NCBI GenBank assembly: GCA_002435755.1
Contig: DIYH01000014.1
Span: 124,001 to 188,000 of the forward strand
Direction: 5' to 3'
DNA: 64,000 nt
From: Flammeovirgaceae bacterium UBA6059
GTDB taxonomy: Bacteria > Bacteroidota > Bacteroidia > Cytophagales > Cyclobacteriaceae
Positions within the stretch are counted from its first letter, which is position 1. Every line of letters begins with the position of its first letter. A program made the position numbers and the translations under genes. The notes below the pieces were generated by a model. It worked only from the letters and a program-made list of their open reading frames with translations, made no database searches and was not told where the DNA came from. Shown here in pieces: positions 35,071-44,506 of this stretch.

Positions 35071-35688
35071 TCAAGACTCTACCGATAGTCTAGTCACTTC
35101 TTGAACTAATGCTGATATCTCAGCCTGTATCGCCAGCCCTTTATTCTTATTGTACCACTGCTGCATGGTAATCTGAAACTCTGAGTATGGAACATGATCG
35201 GGATCATTTCGCCAATCATCATAGAGCATCTGCGCTTCCGCAGGTCTAGGTCCCCAGGTGAAGAGTACATTGAGCTGATCATCCAGTGCGATGAGCTTGG
35301 GTATAGACCTTCCACCCCTGGTGAGAAAAGTATCTATCAACTCGGTATCTTCATCTCTCAATGCAACCTTGAGGTCTATTAACTTATTTTGATTAGCCAT
35401 TTTGGCCATGATCGGAAGACCATTTGCCGCATCACCACACCAGCTTTCGCTGATCACCAGCCAAGTCTGTGGTATCTCTACATCCCTGATGAGATCGATT
35501 GTCTCTTCCAGCAATTGCACGGTTTTCGTAATCCGTTTTGTACGTTGTGCATTGAGCTTTGTATAATTGATCAGGTCTTCTTTTTGATCGCCTGTGGTTC
35601 CGCCATATGCTGCAAGTTGCATCATTTTTTCGGCGTATTCCTGGTAAGAAATGGAGCGATCTAAACCTCGTTGAATTATCTCTTTCAT
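35071..35688 (-). CDS. Thioredoxin-family protein with single active-site cysteine
   Basis: Cytoplasmic protein of 205 residues. Residues about 85-185 form a thioredoxin fold in which the redox motif is SWCGDAANGLP, so only the first cysteine of the CxxC pair exists; this form is common in Bacteroidota thioredoxin-like proteins. A cis-proline is present in GGRSIPKLIAL. With no resolving cysteine it is unlikely to be a general disulfide reductase. It faces the DinB gene across about 125 bases (divergent). Confidence 0.85.
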   Translation of the reverse strand: MKEIIQRGLDRSISYQEYAEKMMQLAAYGGTTGDQKEDLINYTKLNAQRTKRITKTVQLLEETIDLIRDVEIPQTWLVISESWCGDAANGLPIMAKMANQNKLIDLKVALRDEDTELIDTFLTRGGRSIPKLIALDDQLNVLFTWGPRPAEAQMLYDDWRNDPDHVPYSEFQITMQQWYNKNKGLAIQAEISALVQEVTRLSVES

Positions 35689-35814
35689 TCTTCTATCGAT
35701 ACTTTACCACTTAAACACCCAGCAGTAAAAATGGTGCGGCGAATCAAAAGATTTTCGACGATTGTCCAATGAGAAATACCTCATTCGTCATCTAGCAAAC
35801 AAAACGTGAAAATC

Positions 35815-36417
35815 ATGAAACGATTAACTTTTACTTTAGTCCTAATTTTTTGCACTAGCCTCACCACACTGTTTGCTCAGGTCTCGGAAGCAGATAGAGC
35901 ATCACTCTTACAAAATCTGCAGACATCCACGGACCAGCTCAATGCCTCGATCAAGGGTCTTACGGAAGAGCAGTGGCTTTACAAATCATCTGCAGACGCA
36001 TGGTCAATCGCCGAGTGCGTCGAACACCTTGCTAAATCTGAGCAAAACATCTTCGGGATGGCACAGATGTCCTTGCAGCAGGAACCACCAGCTAATATCA
36101 AAGAAAAGCACAACTTCACTGATGAAATGATCATGGCTTTAATCACCAGCCGTGAGAAAAAAGTAAAGACACGTACAGAGTTTGAACCCACACAGCAGTT
36201 TGACGATTATAAAGGATCGTTGAAAGCTTTTAAAGACAAGCGAAAGGACAATATCAAGTATGTCAAAAGCACTCAAGACGGCCTAAGAAATTCCTATGCC
36301 GAGTTCCCATTTGGATGGGTAGACACCTATCAGGTAATATTATTTATGAGCGGACATACTCAACGGCATATCGCCCAGATTGAAGAGATAAAAAGATCGA
36401 CCGAATATCCACTGTAA
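35815..36417 (+). CDS. Exported DinB-fold protein (DinB_2 type)
   Basis: Protein of 200 residues with signal peptide (about 1-21, LFAQ); the ATG at 35815 is chosen over a GTG three codons upstream. The DinB_2 domain shows TEEQWLYKSSADAWSIAECVEHL and, near the C-terminus, FMSGHTQRHIAQIEEIK, giving the three candidate metal-binding histidines. It is a paralogue-type relative of the DinB protein at 23791-24384 but the two are not close in sequence. A strong terminator follows 89 bases downstream. Confidence 0.86.
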   Translation: MKRLTFTLVLIFCTSLTTLFAQVSEADRASLLQNLQTSTDQLNASIKGLTEEQWLYKSSADAWSIAECVEHLAKSEQNIFGMAQMSLQQEPPANIKEKHNFTDEMIMALITSREKKVKTRTEFEPTQQFDDYKGSLKAFKDKRKDNIKYVKSTQDGLRNSYAEFPFGWVDTYQVILFMSGHTQRHIAQIEEIKRSTEYPL

Positions 36418-36442
36418 ACGGTGATCATTAGCGAATGGAACA

Positions 36443-36480
36443 TGAGTTGATGTATGCATGAGCTGATGTATGCATGAGTT
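36443..36480 (+). repeat. 16-base tandem repeat
   Basis: TGAGTTGATGTATGCA is followed directly by TGAGCTGATGTATGCA and then by a partial third unit TGAGTT. It lies between the DinB stop and its terminator and encodes nothing. Confidence 0.85.
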
Positions 36481-36505
36481 TTAGCGTAAGATTTGGCGCT
36501 GTTTG

Positions 36506-36554
36506 AAAAGGCTTACTTCAAACAACTTCAGTAGTTTTTTGAAGTAAGCCTTTT
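36506..36554 (+). terminator. Intrinsic terminator after DinB gene
   Basis: A perfect 17-bp inverted repeat (AAAAGGCTTACTTCAAA and its complement) around a 15-base loop, ending in TTTTG. It is the strongest hairpin in the window and, by symmetry, could work in both directions. Confidence 0.75.
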
Positions 36555-36598
36555 GTCTTGATCTATTTTCTGTTCAATCAGTAAAAAGCTTGTCATTT

Positions 36599-36672
36599 AA
36601 ACTACAATCAAGGTAAATATGCAACCTTCAGGTAGATTGTGCGTCTATTAAAACTACAATCAAGGTAAATAT
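36599..36672 (+). repeat. Two 22-base direct repeats upstream of padR-like gene
   Basis: AAACTACAATCAAGGTAAATAT (given in two parts: AAACTACAATC and AAGGTAAATAT) occurs at 36599-36620 and again at 36651-36672, 52 bases apart. The second copy supplies AAGG, eight bases before the PadR start. The first copy places AAGG five bases before an ATG at 36619 that opens a 10-codon frame ending in TAA at 36649-36651. The arrangement could be an operator pair or a leader-peptide duplication. Confidence 0.6.
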
Positions 36673-36673
36673 T

Positions 36674-37009
36674 ATGGGGAAGACCTATTTGGGTGAATTT
36701 GAAGAGATAGTAATGCTGACCGTAGCAATACTTAAAGGTGATGCCTACGGGATTGCTATCATCAATGAAATGGAAGAACGGCTTGGACGAAGTGTAAGTA
36801 TCGGTTCATTACAGACCGTACTTCGCAGATTGGAAGAAAAGGGCTACCTCACATCAGCACTCGGAGAAGCAACTAAAGTTCGGGGCGGCAAAAGAAAACG
36901 CTATTATGAAGTGACCGTAGCTGGGCAAAGAATACTTGATGAGACAAAAGATCAACGACTCAGTCTTTGGAACGCAATACCCAGACTTAATCCCCGAAGT
37001 AGTTCATGA
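36674..37009 (+). CDS. PadR-family transcriptional regulator
   Basis: Winged-helix regulator of 111 residues, the short PadR-s1/2 form. GDAYGIAIINEMEERLGRSVSIGSLQTVLRRLEEKGYL (boundaries GDAY to KGYL) holds the recognition helix and VRGGKRKRYYEVT the wing. PadR proteins usually repress a neighbouring transporter and release on ligand binding. Here the next gene, an FtsX/MacB-type permease, overlaps the PadR stop by 4 bases, a pairing seen often in Bacteroidota. The direct repeats just upstream may be its operator. A good ribosome site (AAGG, 8-base spacing) supports the start. Confidence 0.93.
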   Translation: MGKTYLGEFEEIVMLTVAILKGDAYGIAIINEMEERLGRSVSIGSLQTVLRRLEEKGYLTSALGEATKVRGGKRKRYYEVTVAGQRILDETKDQRLSLWNAIPRLNPRSSS

Positions 37010-39615
37010 AGTCAAGTCAAACTATGCCTTCACCCCCATTGGTGTGGCTCAAGTTCTTCAGATGGTTCTGTCGACGAGATTGTGTCGAAGACGTGGAAGG
37101 CGACCTGTTAGAGCGATATGAGGTTCGTCTGAATATCGAAGGTAAGCATGCTGCTGACCGATACTTCATTCGGGATGTCGTGAAACTCTTCCGTCCTGGT
37201 ATGATCAAAAGCTTTGAAGGAAATCAAAAACTCAACTATTACGGTATGTTAAAACACAATCTCCTCGTCAGCTTCAGAAGCTTTAGACGATACAAAACTG
37301 CATTTCTAATAAACCTTATTGGACTCTCGACTGGTCTGGCTTGTGCCCTCTTTATCTATTTATGGGTAGAAGATGAATATGCTGTTGATAAATTTCATGC
37401 CCATGACCGTCAACTCTATCAGGTCCTCCTCCATCATGAGGAATCCGGCACACTCAATACAGGTACGGACACCCCTGGCCTTTTGGCGGCAGCACTCGAG
37501 GAAGAAATCCCTGAAATAGTCGCTGCTATTCACTCTACGCCATCATTTTGGTTTGGCAGGATGCCGCTTACACACAAAGAAAATACGATCAAGGCAAGTG
37601 GCCAGTTTGTCGGACCAAGGTACTTCGAGCTTTTCAGTTTCCCACTTATTCATGGTAGTGCCGCTGAGGTATTGCAAGAGAAATACTCTATTGTCTTATC
37701 AGAATCTCTTGCTACCAACTTATTCGGAAGTGCTGAAGCTGCCGTTGGGCAAACGTTAGATTGGTCTGCGCGTCATTTTGCTGATAGGTTTCAGGTCTCA
37801 GGAGTATTCGAAGACCTGCCGAACAACACTACGGAAGACTTTGACTTTGTCCTGCCTTTCGAATACTTCGCAGACATGCTTGGGGAAGGCGTTAACTGGG
37901 GTAACTATAACTCCCTAACCTACATCATGGTAAGTGAGAACACAGAGCTCACGGACCTCAATGATAAACTGTCCGGATTTATCAAAGCCAAAAGGGAGGA
38001 TAGTAACGTTATAGCATTCGCACGCCCATATTCTGAAGGCTACCTATATTCAAAATATGAAAACGGACATCAAGCTGGTGGCCGAATTGAATATGTGCAT
38101 CTCTTCACAGCAATATCCATTTTCATACTGCTCGTAGCTTGTATCAACTTTATGAACCTTTCTACTGCCAAGGCCTCAAGAAAGACGAAGGAAGTGGGAG
38201 TCAAGAAAGCCATAGGGGCAAGTCGCTCGGCTTTAATTGCTCAGTTTATGTCTGAGTCATTCGTTATGACCCTCATATCTATCCTCATGGCCCTGGGTAT
38301 GGTAGCACTTCTTCTGCCCCAATTCAATACAGTGACCACCAAGGAAATCCAACTGGTGTTTGACGGCCCTCTACTCCTCAATCTGACCATCATTCTATTC
38401 TTAACAGCGCTGGTAGCCGGGAGCTATCCTGCATTATACCTCTCTAAATTCCACGCAGCTCAAGTATTAAAGGGTCAGTTGAGGTCTTCTATTGTCGAGT
38501 TCTGGGTGAGGAAAGGACTGGTCGTATTCCAGTTCTCTCTGTCTATAATTCTAATTGTAGCTGTACTTGTAGTTCACCAACAGATTGAGTTTGTTCAAAA
38601 CAAGAATCTGGGTTACAGTAAAGAAAATGTGATCTTGTTTCCTAATGAAGGCAAAATTGCGGAGAAACAGGCTGACTTTCTTTCACAACTTCGCAATACT
38701 GTGGGAGTCATAGATGCCTCTGCCACAACACATACCATAGTGAATGGAGGCGGGTATACTACAGGTGTTTCCTGGGAAGGAAAAAATCCGGACGTTCAAA
38801 CTCGGTTTGGCAATATGAGCGTCGACTTCAATTTTCTCTCGACTTTAGGGATGGAACTCATCAAAGGAAGGACTTTTTCACAGGACTTTAGCAGTGAACA
38901 TGAAAAACTAATCTTCAATGAAACAGCCATCCAGTTGATGGGTATTGATGACCCTATCGGTAAAAAGGTCAACCTTTGGGGTCAAGACAGGGAGATCATC
39001 GGAGTGGCAAAGGACTTTCATTTTGAGTCGCTACACGAGCCAATTACCCCAATGTTCTTCAAGATGCTTTCCGGGCCGGCACAAACGATTGTGGTAAAAA
39101 TTGCCCCACAAAATCAGTTTGAAACAATAGAACGTATTGAAAGGCTTTTTCAAGAGTTCAATCCTAGCTTTAGCTTCAACTTTCAATTTCTGGATGGTGA
39201 ATATCAAAAGCAATATGCGGCCGAAAACGTAGTAGCGATACTATCAAGGTATTTTGCGGGCATTACTATCCTTATATCATGTCTTGGTCTTTTTGGGCTT
39301 GTATCTTTTACGGCCGAGCGGAGATATCGCGAGATTGGTATTCGAAAAGCACTTGGTGCTACAAGTGCTTCCATCGTTAGGCTACTCAGCGTTGATTTCA
39401 ATCGGATGATCCTGGTCGCAGTGTTCATCGCCATTCCTTTGAGTTACTACCTCGTAGATATGTGGCTGGCTGGTTTTGCTTACACCATCGATCTATCTTG
39501 GCATTACTTCGTATTGGCAGGATTGGCTTCTTTATTGATCGCATGGGTAACGGTAGCTGTTCAGACCATGAAAGCAGCTAGCGTCAATCCTGTGAAGAGC
39601 TTAAGAAGTGACTAG
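37006..39615 (+). CDS. FtsX/MacB-like ABC transporter permease with permease-prefix domain
   Basis: Large permease of 869 residues. The first 80 or so residues form the permease-prefix domain (PPLVWLKFFRWFCRRDCVEDVEGDLLERY pattern, quoted only as WFCRRDCVEDVEGDL), then two FtsX-type halves, each with an N-terminal TM, a periplasmic MacB-PCD domain and three TMs. The first FtsX core is near 375-480 (ACINFMNLSTAKASRKTKEVGVKKAIGAS) and the second near 760-865 (RYREIGIRKALGAT), ending in NPVKSLRSD. No ATPase is adjacent. Co-transcribed with PadR by a 4-base overlap. Substrate unknown; lipids or peptides are typical. Confidence 0.92.
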   Translation: MKSSQTMPSPPLVWLKFFRWFCRRDCVEDVEGDLLERYEVRLNIEGKHAADRYFIRDVVKLFRPGMIKSFEGNQKLNYYGMLKHNLLVSFRSFRRYKTAFLINLIGLSTGLACALFIYLWVEDEYAVDKFHAHDRQLYQVLLHHEESGTLNTGTDTPGLLAAALEEEIPEIVAAIHSTPSFWFGRMPLTHKENTIKASGQFVGPRYFELFSFPLIHGSAAEVLQEKYSIVLSESLATNLFGSAEAAVGQTLDWSARHFADRFQVSGVFEDLPNNTTEDFDFVLPFEYFADMLGEGVNWGNYNSLTYIMVSENTELTDLNDKLSGFIKAKREDSNVIAFARPYSEGYLYSKYENGHQAGGRIEYVHLFTAISIFILLVACINFMNLSTAKASRKTKEVGVKKAIGASRSALIAQFMSESFVMTLISILMALGMVALLLPQFNTVTTKEIQLVFDGPLLLNLTIILFLTALVAGSYPALYLSKFHAAQVLKGQLRSSIVEFWVRKGLVVFQFSLSIILIVAVLVVHQQIEFVQNKNLGYSKENVILFPNEGKIAEKQADFLSQLRNTVGVIDASATTHTIVNGGGYTTGVSWEGKNPDVQTRFGNMSVDFNFLSTLGMELIKGRTFSQDFSSEHEKLIFNETAIQLMGIDDPIGKKVNLWGQDREIIGVAKDFHFESLHEPITPMFFKMLSGPAQTIVVKIAPQNQFETIERIERLFQEFNPSFSFNFQFLDGEYQKQYAAENVVAILSRYFAGITILISCLGLFGLVSFTAERRYREIGIRKALGATSASIVRLLSVDFNRMILVAVFIAIPLSYYLVDMWLAGFAYTIDLSWHYFVLAGLASLLIAWVTVAVQTMKAASVNPVKSLRSD

Positions 39616-39629
39616 ACAGCTACTCAGGA

Positions 39630-40400
39630 CTAAAAATCCCACTCGTCATTGAGTCTGGTGATGGCGTGATGAGCCGTTAGATCAAACTGACAGGGGACAA
39701 TGGAGACAAAGTTATTCGCGATAGCCCACTCGTCATTGTCCTCTCCTTTGTCATGATTCACAAAGTTGCCACGCATCCAGAAGTAATCACGCCCATTAGG
39801 GTCCAGACGTTGGTCAAAGTCTTCTTCCCAGCGAGCATTGGCCTGGCGGCAAACCTTTATTCCGCGTATGGACTCATTCTGCTTGTGAGGGATATTCACA
39901 TTTAATGCAGTAGCCTTAGGCAGTCCCTTAATCAGAGCCTCTGAAGCGATCTTCTCTACATACTCGTCTATATGAGACATATCTGCTTTTGTGTTGAAGT
40001 CGCAGAGCGAATAGCCAATCGCAGGAGTGCCTTCGATGGCGCCTTCGATGGCCGCAGACATAGTCCCGGAATAAAGGACACTGATCGAAGTATTGCTACC
40101 ATGATTAACTCCACTTACAACCAGATCTATGTTGCGATCCTTAAGCACATGATGTTTTCCAAGCTTCACACAATCTGCGGGTGTACCACTGCATTTGTAG
40201 GCCTCTACTCCTGGAAATATATCTGACTCTATCAATCGTAAGGTATCCCCTACAGTAATAGCATGTCCCATTCCGGATTGAGGGCTGTCGGGTGCTACCA
40301 CCACCACTTCTCCCAAGCGCTGCATTACTCCTACCAATTTCCTAATACCAAGGGAATCTATACCATCGTCATTAGAGACGAGAATTAAAGGTTTGCTCAT
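39630..40400 (-). CDS. surE: 5'/3'-nucleotidase SurE
   Basis: Survival protein E, a divalent-metal nucleotide phosphatase acting on 5'- and 3'-nucleoside monophosphates, of 256 residues. Active-site segments are SNDDGIDSLGI near residue 9, SGVNHGSNTS near 96, and YSGTMSAAIEGA near 110, all intact. It closes a tight minus-strand group with ribBA and a short exported protein (gaps of 1 and 3 bases). It converges on the FtsX-like permease 14 bases away. Confidence 0.97.
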   Translation of the reverse strand: MSKPLILVSNDDGIDSLGIRKLVGVMQRLGEVVVVAPDSPQSGMGHAITVGDTLRLIESDIFPGVEAYKCSGTPADCVKLGKHHVLKDRNIDLVVSGVNHGSNTSISVLYSGTMSAAIEGAIEGTPAIGYSLCDFNTKADMSHIDEYVEKIASEALIKGLPKATALNVNIPHKQNESIRGIKVCRQANARWEEDFDQRLDPNGRDYFWMRGNFVNHDKGEDNDEWAIANNFVSIVPCQFDLTAHHAITRLNDEWDF

Positions 40401-40403
40401 AAA

Positions 40404-41012
40404 TTAGAGTGAATTATAAAATGCCGTGATACGCACCAGGTCACGCATCCTATCGGTTTTGAGTTTATTGTCCTTAATGAATTCTCTGACACTTCCGATC
40501 TTGTTGCCCATAAGCGCTGTAAGCTCCCCTTTCTTGCCGTTGAATAGTGTGATGTTACCTTTTCGGTCCAGAAAATAGTAGGTGTAAGCCAATCTCTGTC
40601 GGGTATTGTAGCCCCCCATGGCAAAGGCTTGCATTTGGGGTACTGTCTCTTCCACAATTGCTTCCCGGACGAGTAGGGTCAATGGCCCTTCATACAATAC
40701 TTCGAATAGTATTGGCACTTTATAGTCATAGTTAACCTCATAAGCTAGCGAGTAGAATTGACGGTAGTTATCAACCGACTGGTCAAATATCTCAAAGAAA
40801 AGCATCTTTCGGCTGCTATAAGTCTTTAACACGCCTTCAGATTGTACCTGCACAGCATCAGCAGCCATATCATATTTGATAGTTCCCTTAAGCGTATCTT
40901 GCTCCGAGGTAACCATCCATCCATCATGCCACATTTGCGAAGGAAAGCTCTGTGATAGAAGGGATTGTATCGTACAACTAAAAAGTAATATCAGCGCGAG
41001 CCGTAGTATCAT
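40404..41012 (-). CDS. Hypothetical exported protein between ribBA and surE
   Basis: Protein of 202 residues with signal peptide (about 1-20, LLSQ). The rest shows short hydrophobic and aromatic strands (MWHDGWMVTSEQDTLKGTI, YYFLDRKGNITLF) as in a family of Bacteroidota exported proteins with no assigned function. The start is 1 base after the ribBA stop and the stop is 3 bases before the surE start, so it is surely co-transcribed. Neither neighbour suggests a role. Confidence 0.8.
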   Translation of the reverse strand: MILRLALILLFSCTIQSLLSQSFPSQMWHDGWMVTSEQDTLKGTIKYDMAADAVQVQSEGVLKTYSSRKMLFFEIFDQSVDNYRQFYSLAYEVNYDYKVPILFEVLYEGPLTLLVREAIVEETVPQMQAFAMGGYNTRQRLAYTYYFLDRKGNITLFNGKKGELTALMGNKIGSVREFIKDNKLKTDRMRDLVRITAFYNSL

Positions 41013-41013
41013 G

Positions 41014-42231
41014 TTATTCTTTCAATATGGTGTGTCCCATCTTGTCCCTCTTCGTCTCCAGGTACTTCTGGTTGTGCTCATTGGGACTTATCTCTATAGG
41101 TACATTCTCCACAATTTCCAGGCCATAACCCATCAATCCGACACGTTTTTTTGGATTATTTGTGAGTAACCTTAATTTGGTCACTCCCAGGTCACGTAAT
41201 ATCTGAGCTCCTACACCGTAATCACGGTGGTCCATTTCAAATCCAAGCTTAAGATTTGCTTCGACTGTATCATAACCCTGCTCCTGGAGTTTATAGGCTT
41301 TAAGTTTGTTCACAAGTCCTATTCCCCGACCTTCCTGGTTCATGTATAGCACTACTCCTTTCCCTTCACGTTCTACTTGTTGCATCGCAGCATGCAGCTG
41401 ACCTCCACAGTCACAACGGCAAGAGCCGAAAATATCTCCGGTCACACAGCTCGAATGTACCCTGACCAATACCGGATCACCTTCTTCCCAATTACCCTTT
41501 ACCAATGCCAAATGATTTTCTCCGGTACTCTTTTGCCTATAGGCATACAACTCGAAATTGCCGTAATCAGTAGGCATCTGAACATCTATCTGACGCTCAA
41601 TCAAACTTTCTTTCTCCAATCTATACTCTATTAAATCTTTAATCGACACTAATTTCAGGTTGAACTTATCCGCGACCTTCCGCAAATCAGGTAACCTCGC
41701 CATCGACCCGTCTTCATTGAGAATTTCTACCAATACTCCTGCTGACCGGAGGCCTGCCAGCCTTGCAAAGTCTATAGCTGCTTCAGTGTGCCCTGCTCGT
41801 CTAAGCACCCCACCTTTCTTTGCTTTGAGCGGGAAAATATGACCTGGCTTTCCGAGATCTTCTGTTTTGGTAGCTGGGTCTACTAAAGCTTTGATCGTCT
41901 TGTAGCGGTCACTCGCGGAAATACCAGTAGTAGTTCCATGACCGATCAAGTCAACAGATACTGTAAATGGCGTTTCATATGCCGCTGTGTTTTTACCAAC
42001 CATAAGATCAAGCCCGAGTTCTTCACAACGCTCTTCCACCAGCGATGCACAAATGAGCCCTCTCCCCTCTTTGGCCATAAAATTGACGATCTCAGGGGTA
42101 ATCTTTTCAGCGGCACAGATAAAATCACCTTCATTCTCACGGTCTTCATCATCCACTACAATAATGATCTCCCCATTTCTAGTAGCCTCTATCGCTTCTT
42201 CAATGGTGTCCAGCATGCTTTTCTCGCTCAT
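41014..42231 (-). CDS. ribBA: Bifunctional 3,4-dihydroxy-2-butanone 4-phosphate synthase / GTP cyclohydrolase II
   Basis: Two riboflavin-pathway enzymes in one chain of 405 residues. Residues about 1-205 are the DHBP synthase (ribulose 5-phosphate to DHBP and formate), with DDEDRENEGDFICAAE, TGISASDR and RAGHTEAA. Residues about 210-405 are GTP cyclohydrolase II, with zinc cysteines in CVTGDIFGSCRCDCGGQL and the NQEGRGIG loop; both active sites look complete. It heads an operon with the exported protein and surE. Confidence 0.96.
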   Translation of the reverse strand: MSEKSMLDTIEEAIEATRNGEIIIVVDDEDRENEGDFICAAEKITPEIVNFMAKEGRGLICASLVEERCEELGLDLMVGKNTAAYETPFTVSVDLIGHGTTTGISASDRYKTIKALVDPATKTEDLGKPGHIFPLKAKKGGVLRRAGHTEAAIDFARLAGLRSAGVLVEILNEDGSMARLPDLRKVADKFNLKLVSIKDLIEYRLEKESLIERQIDVQMPTDYGNFELYAYRQKSTGENHLALVKGNWEEGDPVLVRVHSSCVTGDIFGSCRCDCGGQLHAAMQQVEREGKGVVLYMNQEGRGIGLVNKLKAYKLQEQGYDTVEANLKLGFEMDHRDYGVGAQILRDLGVTKLRLLTNNPKKRVGLMGYGLEIVENVPIEISPNEHNQKYLETKRDKMGHTILKE

Positions 42232-42442
42232 TTCAGGTTTGGGTTTATGCTCGCAAAACTAGTTCTACTTTACCAACTTATCCAGATGATTGTTTTTAGC
42301 CTATCTGACATTAAGAGCATCTTTTTTCAATATGCTCCCTGTTTGCATTCAACTTAATAGGCAACTGCTATCTTTTGTTGATCAGGCCGAGTAAACGTTT
42401 ATATAATTAACCAAGGGGCAGATTAGTTTCACGAAAGTCAAA

Positions 42443-44371
42443 TTATCTAGCCGTCACATTGCCCAGTTCACTTGCAATTGATATTTCTAGTTTTTTCAGC
42501 TCATTGTGCATACGCAGGATTTCCTCTTCATTCTTCTCAGCACTGTTCTCGGTCAGCTTATCCATGTTTGCTTTGATCATCTTCTGTACCAACCTGAACT
42601 TGAGTCTCAAGACACTGGTGAAAGCAGATTGCTTGAGTCGGTCTGATTCCTTTGGTACTATTATTTTGTACTTGTCGTGCCACCAGGAGGATATCTCATA
42701 ACGATCAGCCAGTATATCAATGATACTCTTCTGGGCTTCTGCAGATGATTCGGATAACAATGTCTGTTGGTCCACCAGCCTTCCCTCTTTCAAATGATCT
42801 ACAAAATGCGTTAGTATTTCTTGATAGATAGGTGTCTCAAACTCCACATCTTCCAGTTCATGAAGGAAGTAGCTGACAAAAAGCTCATCATTATCTTCCT
42901 CATCTTTCACTTGCTGGTCTGCATAGTTGAGGAGCATGCGTATGCACTCGCGCTCCTGGACGGCTATCGCATCGTCTAGCGGTACTTTTCCTGAAGTGAT
43001 CTTTTCTTCAGGTACTGGTAGTACATTCTGCTCAGCAGCCTGTTGATCTTTGAACTGAGCGTTGCGCTGCTCCCTTACCAGGATTTTGTTCTGCTCAGTA
43101 ACCAATACAGACTCGTCAATATCGAGAAGGTCGCTACACTCCTTGATATAGACTGTTCGCTTGATTGGATCAGGTATCTTGGTGATACTTGTGACAATAT
43201 CACGAATCGTTTCTGCTTTCTTAACAGGATCATGCTTGGCGTCTCCAACAAGAAGATTAGCCTTAAAAACGATAAAATCAACTGCTTCGTCCTTCAGGTA
43301 ATTCTGAAATGCCGAGGTACTTAACTGGCGCGCATAGCTATCAGGGTCTTCACCTTCAGGAAAAGATACCGCCTTCACGTTCAGGTCTCCTGCTAATAGC
43401 ATATCAATACCTCTAAGAGAGGCTTTGATTCCTGCCTTATCGCCATCGAACAATACAGTTACATTAGAGGTATACCGACTGATCAACTTGATCTGGTCTT
43501 CTGTCAAAGACGTACCCGAAGAAGCCACTACATTTTTGACCCCATTCTGATACATGCTGATCACATCGGTGTAGCCCTCGACTAGATAACAGTTGTCAGC
43601 GATCCTGATTTCCTGCTTGGCTTGTGATATGCCGTAGAGTATTTTGCTCTTTTGGTAAAGCTCCGTCTCAGGAGAGTTGATATACTTCGGCTGGTTTTCA
43701 GCCTTCTTGAGGATTCGAGCACCAAAGGCAATAACCTTTCCTGTCACATTGTGAATAGGAAAGATAACCCTACCTCGAAAACGATCATAGCTCCGGTCTT
43801 CTTTGACTATCTTTAATCCGGCTTTCTCAAGTAGCTCTTCATTGTACTGTTTCTCTTTGGTTGCTTTGATCAGCCCATCCCAAGTATCAAGGCTATAGCC
43901 AAGATCAAAAGCTTTGATTGTCTCATCCGTAAATCCACGCTCTTTGAAATAGCTCAGGCCGATGGCCTTACCATCTTCATTTTCCCAGAGTAGATCTCTG
44001 TAGTAGTCTTTAGCAAAGTTGAGAATGATAAAAAGACTTTCTCGTTCGTTGTACCTCTGTTGGTCCTCATCACTTGTTTGCTCTTCCTCGATCTCTACAT
44101 TATACTTTTTCGCGAGGTATTTCAGAGCCTCCACGTAGCTAAGGCCATCAACCTCCATAATAAAGCTGATCGCATCCCCTCCCTTACCAGTAGAGAAACA
44201 TTTGTAAATCTGCTTTGATGGAGAAACGAAAAAGGAAGGTGTTTTCTCCTGTGTGAAAGGGCTAAGTGCCTTGTAGTTCGAGCCGGACTTCTTTAGCTGC
44301 ACGAAATCAGATACCACTTCTACCACATCCATGCGGTTCTTTATTTCATCAATGGTACCAGGAGTGATCAT
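42443..44371 (-). CDS. dnaG: DNA primase DnaG with zinc-ligand-poor N-terminal domain
   Basis: Replication primase of 642 residues using the ATG at 44371; a TTG seven codons upstream (44392) is less likely. The Toprim core is intact (EGYTDVISMYQNG, VVASSGTSL, FDGDKAGIKA). In the N-terminal zinc domain the usual CPFH and CFGC ligands read SPFT (Ser37, Thr40) and CFST (Cys58, Thr61), so three of four zinc ligands are gone. Similar loss is known to me in Flavobacteriia primases, so it is probably a lineage trait rather than decay. The C-terminal helicase-binding region (about 430-640) is present. It is divergent from mrp across about 135 bases. Confidence 0.96.
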   Translation of the reverse strand: MITPGTIDEIKNRMDVVEVVSDFVQLKKSGSNYKALSPFTQEKTPSFFVSPSKQIYKCFSTGKGGDAISFIMEVDGLSYVEALKYLAKKYNVEIEEEQTSDEDQQRYNERESLFIILNFAKDYYRDLLWENEDGKAIGLSYFKERGFTDETIKAFDLGYSLDTWDGLIKATKEKQYNEELLEKAGLKIVKEDRSYDRFRGRVIFPIHNVTGKVIAFGARILKKAENQPKYINSPETELYQKSKILYGISQAKQEIRIADNCYLVEGYTDVISMYQNGVKNVVASSGTSLTEDQIKLISRYTSNVTVLFDGDKAGIKASLRGIDMLLAGDLNVKAVSFPEGEDPDSYARQLSTSAFQNYLKDEAVDFIVFKANLLVGDAKHDPVKKAETIRDIVTSITKIPDPIKRTVYIKECSDLLDIDESVLVTEQNKILVREQRNAQFKDQQAAEQNVLPVPEEKITSGKVPLDDAIAVQERECIRMLLNYADQQVKDEEDNDELFVSYFLHELEDVEFETPIYQEILTHFVDHLKEGRLVDQQTLLSESSAEAQKSIIDILADRYEISSWWHDKYKIIVPKESDRLKQSAFTSVLRLKFRLVQKMIKANMDKLTENSAEKNEEEILRMHNELKKLEISIASELGNVTAR

Positions 44372-44506
44372 AAAAATAGGGGGCTTCAGCAACTACCGTT
44401 GAGGTAATTTATAAAGGCAAAACAACTTAAATGAATCTTTCTTTGTTCAATCGTTGTTGTAACTGCTAAATTGCATCTTAGCTCTGAAATAGCACGAATA
44501 TAATAT

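Noticed and set aside
36443..36480. Possible CRISPR-like repeat
   Set aside because: Units are directly adjacent without spacers, and no cas genes are present.
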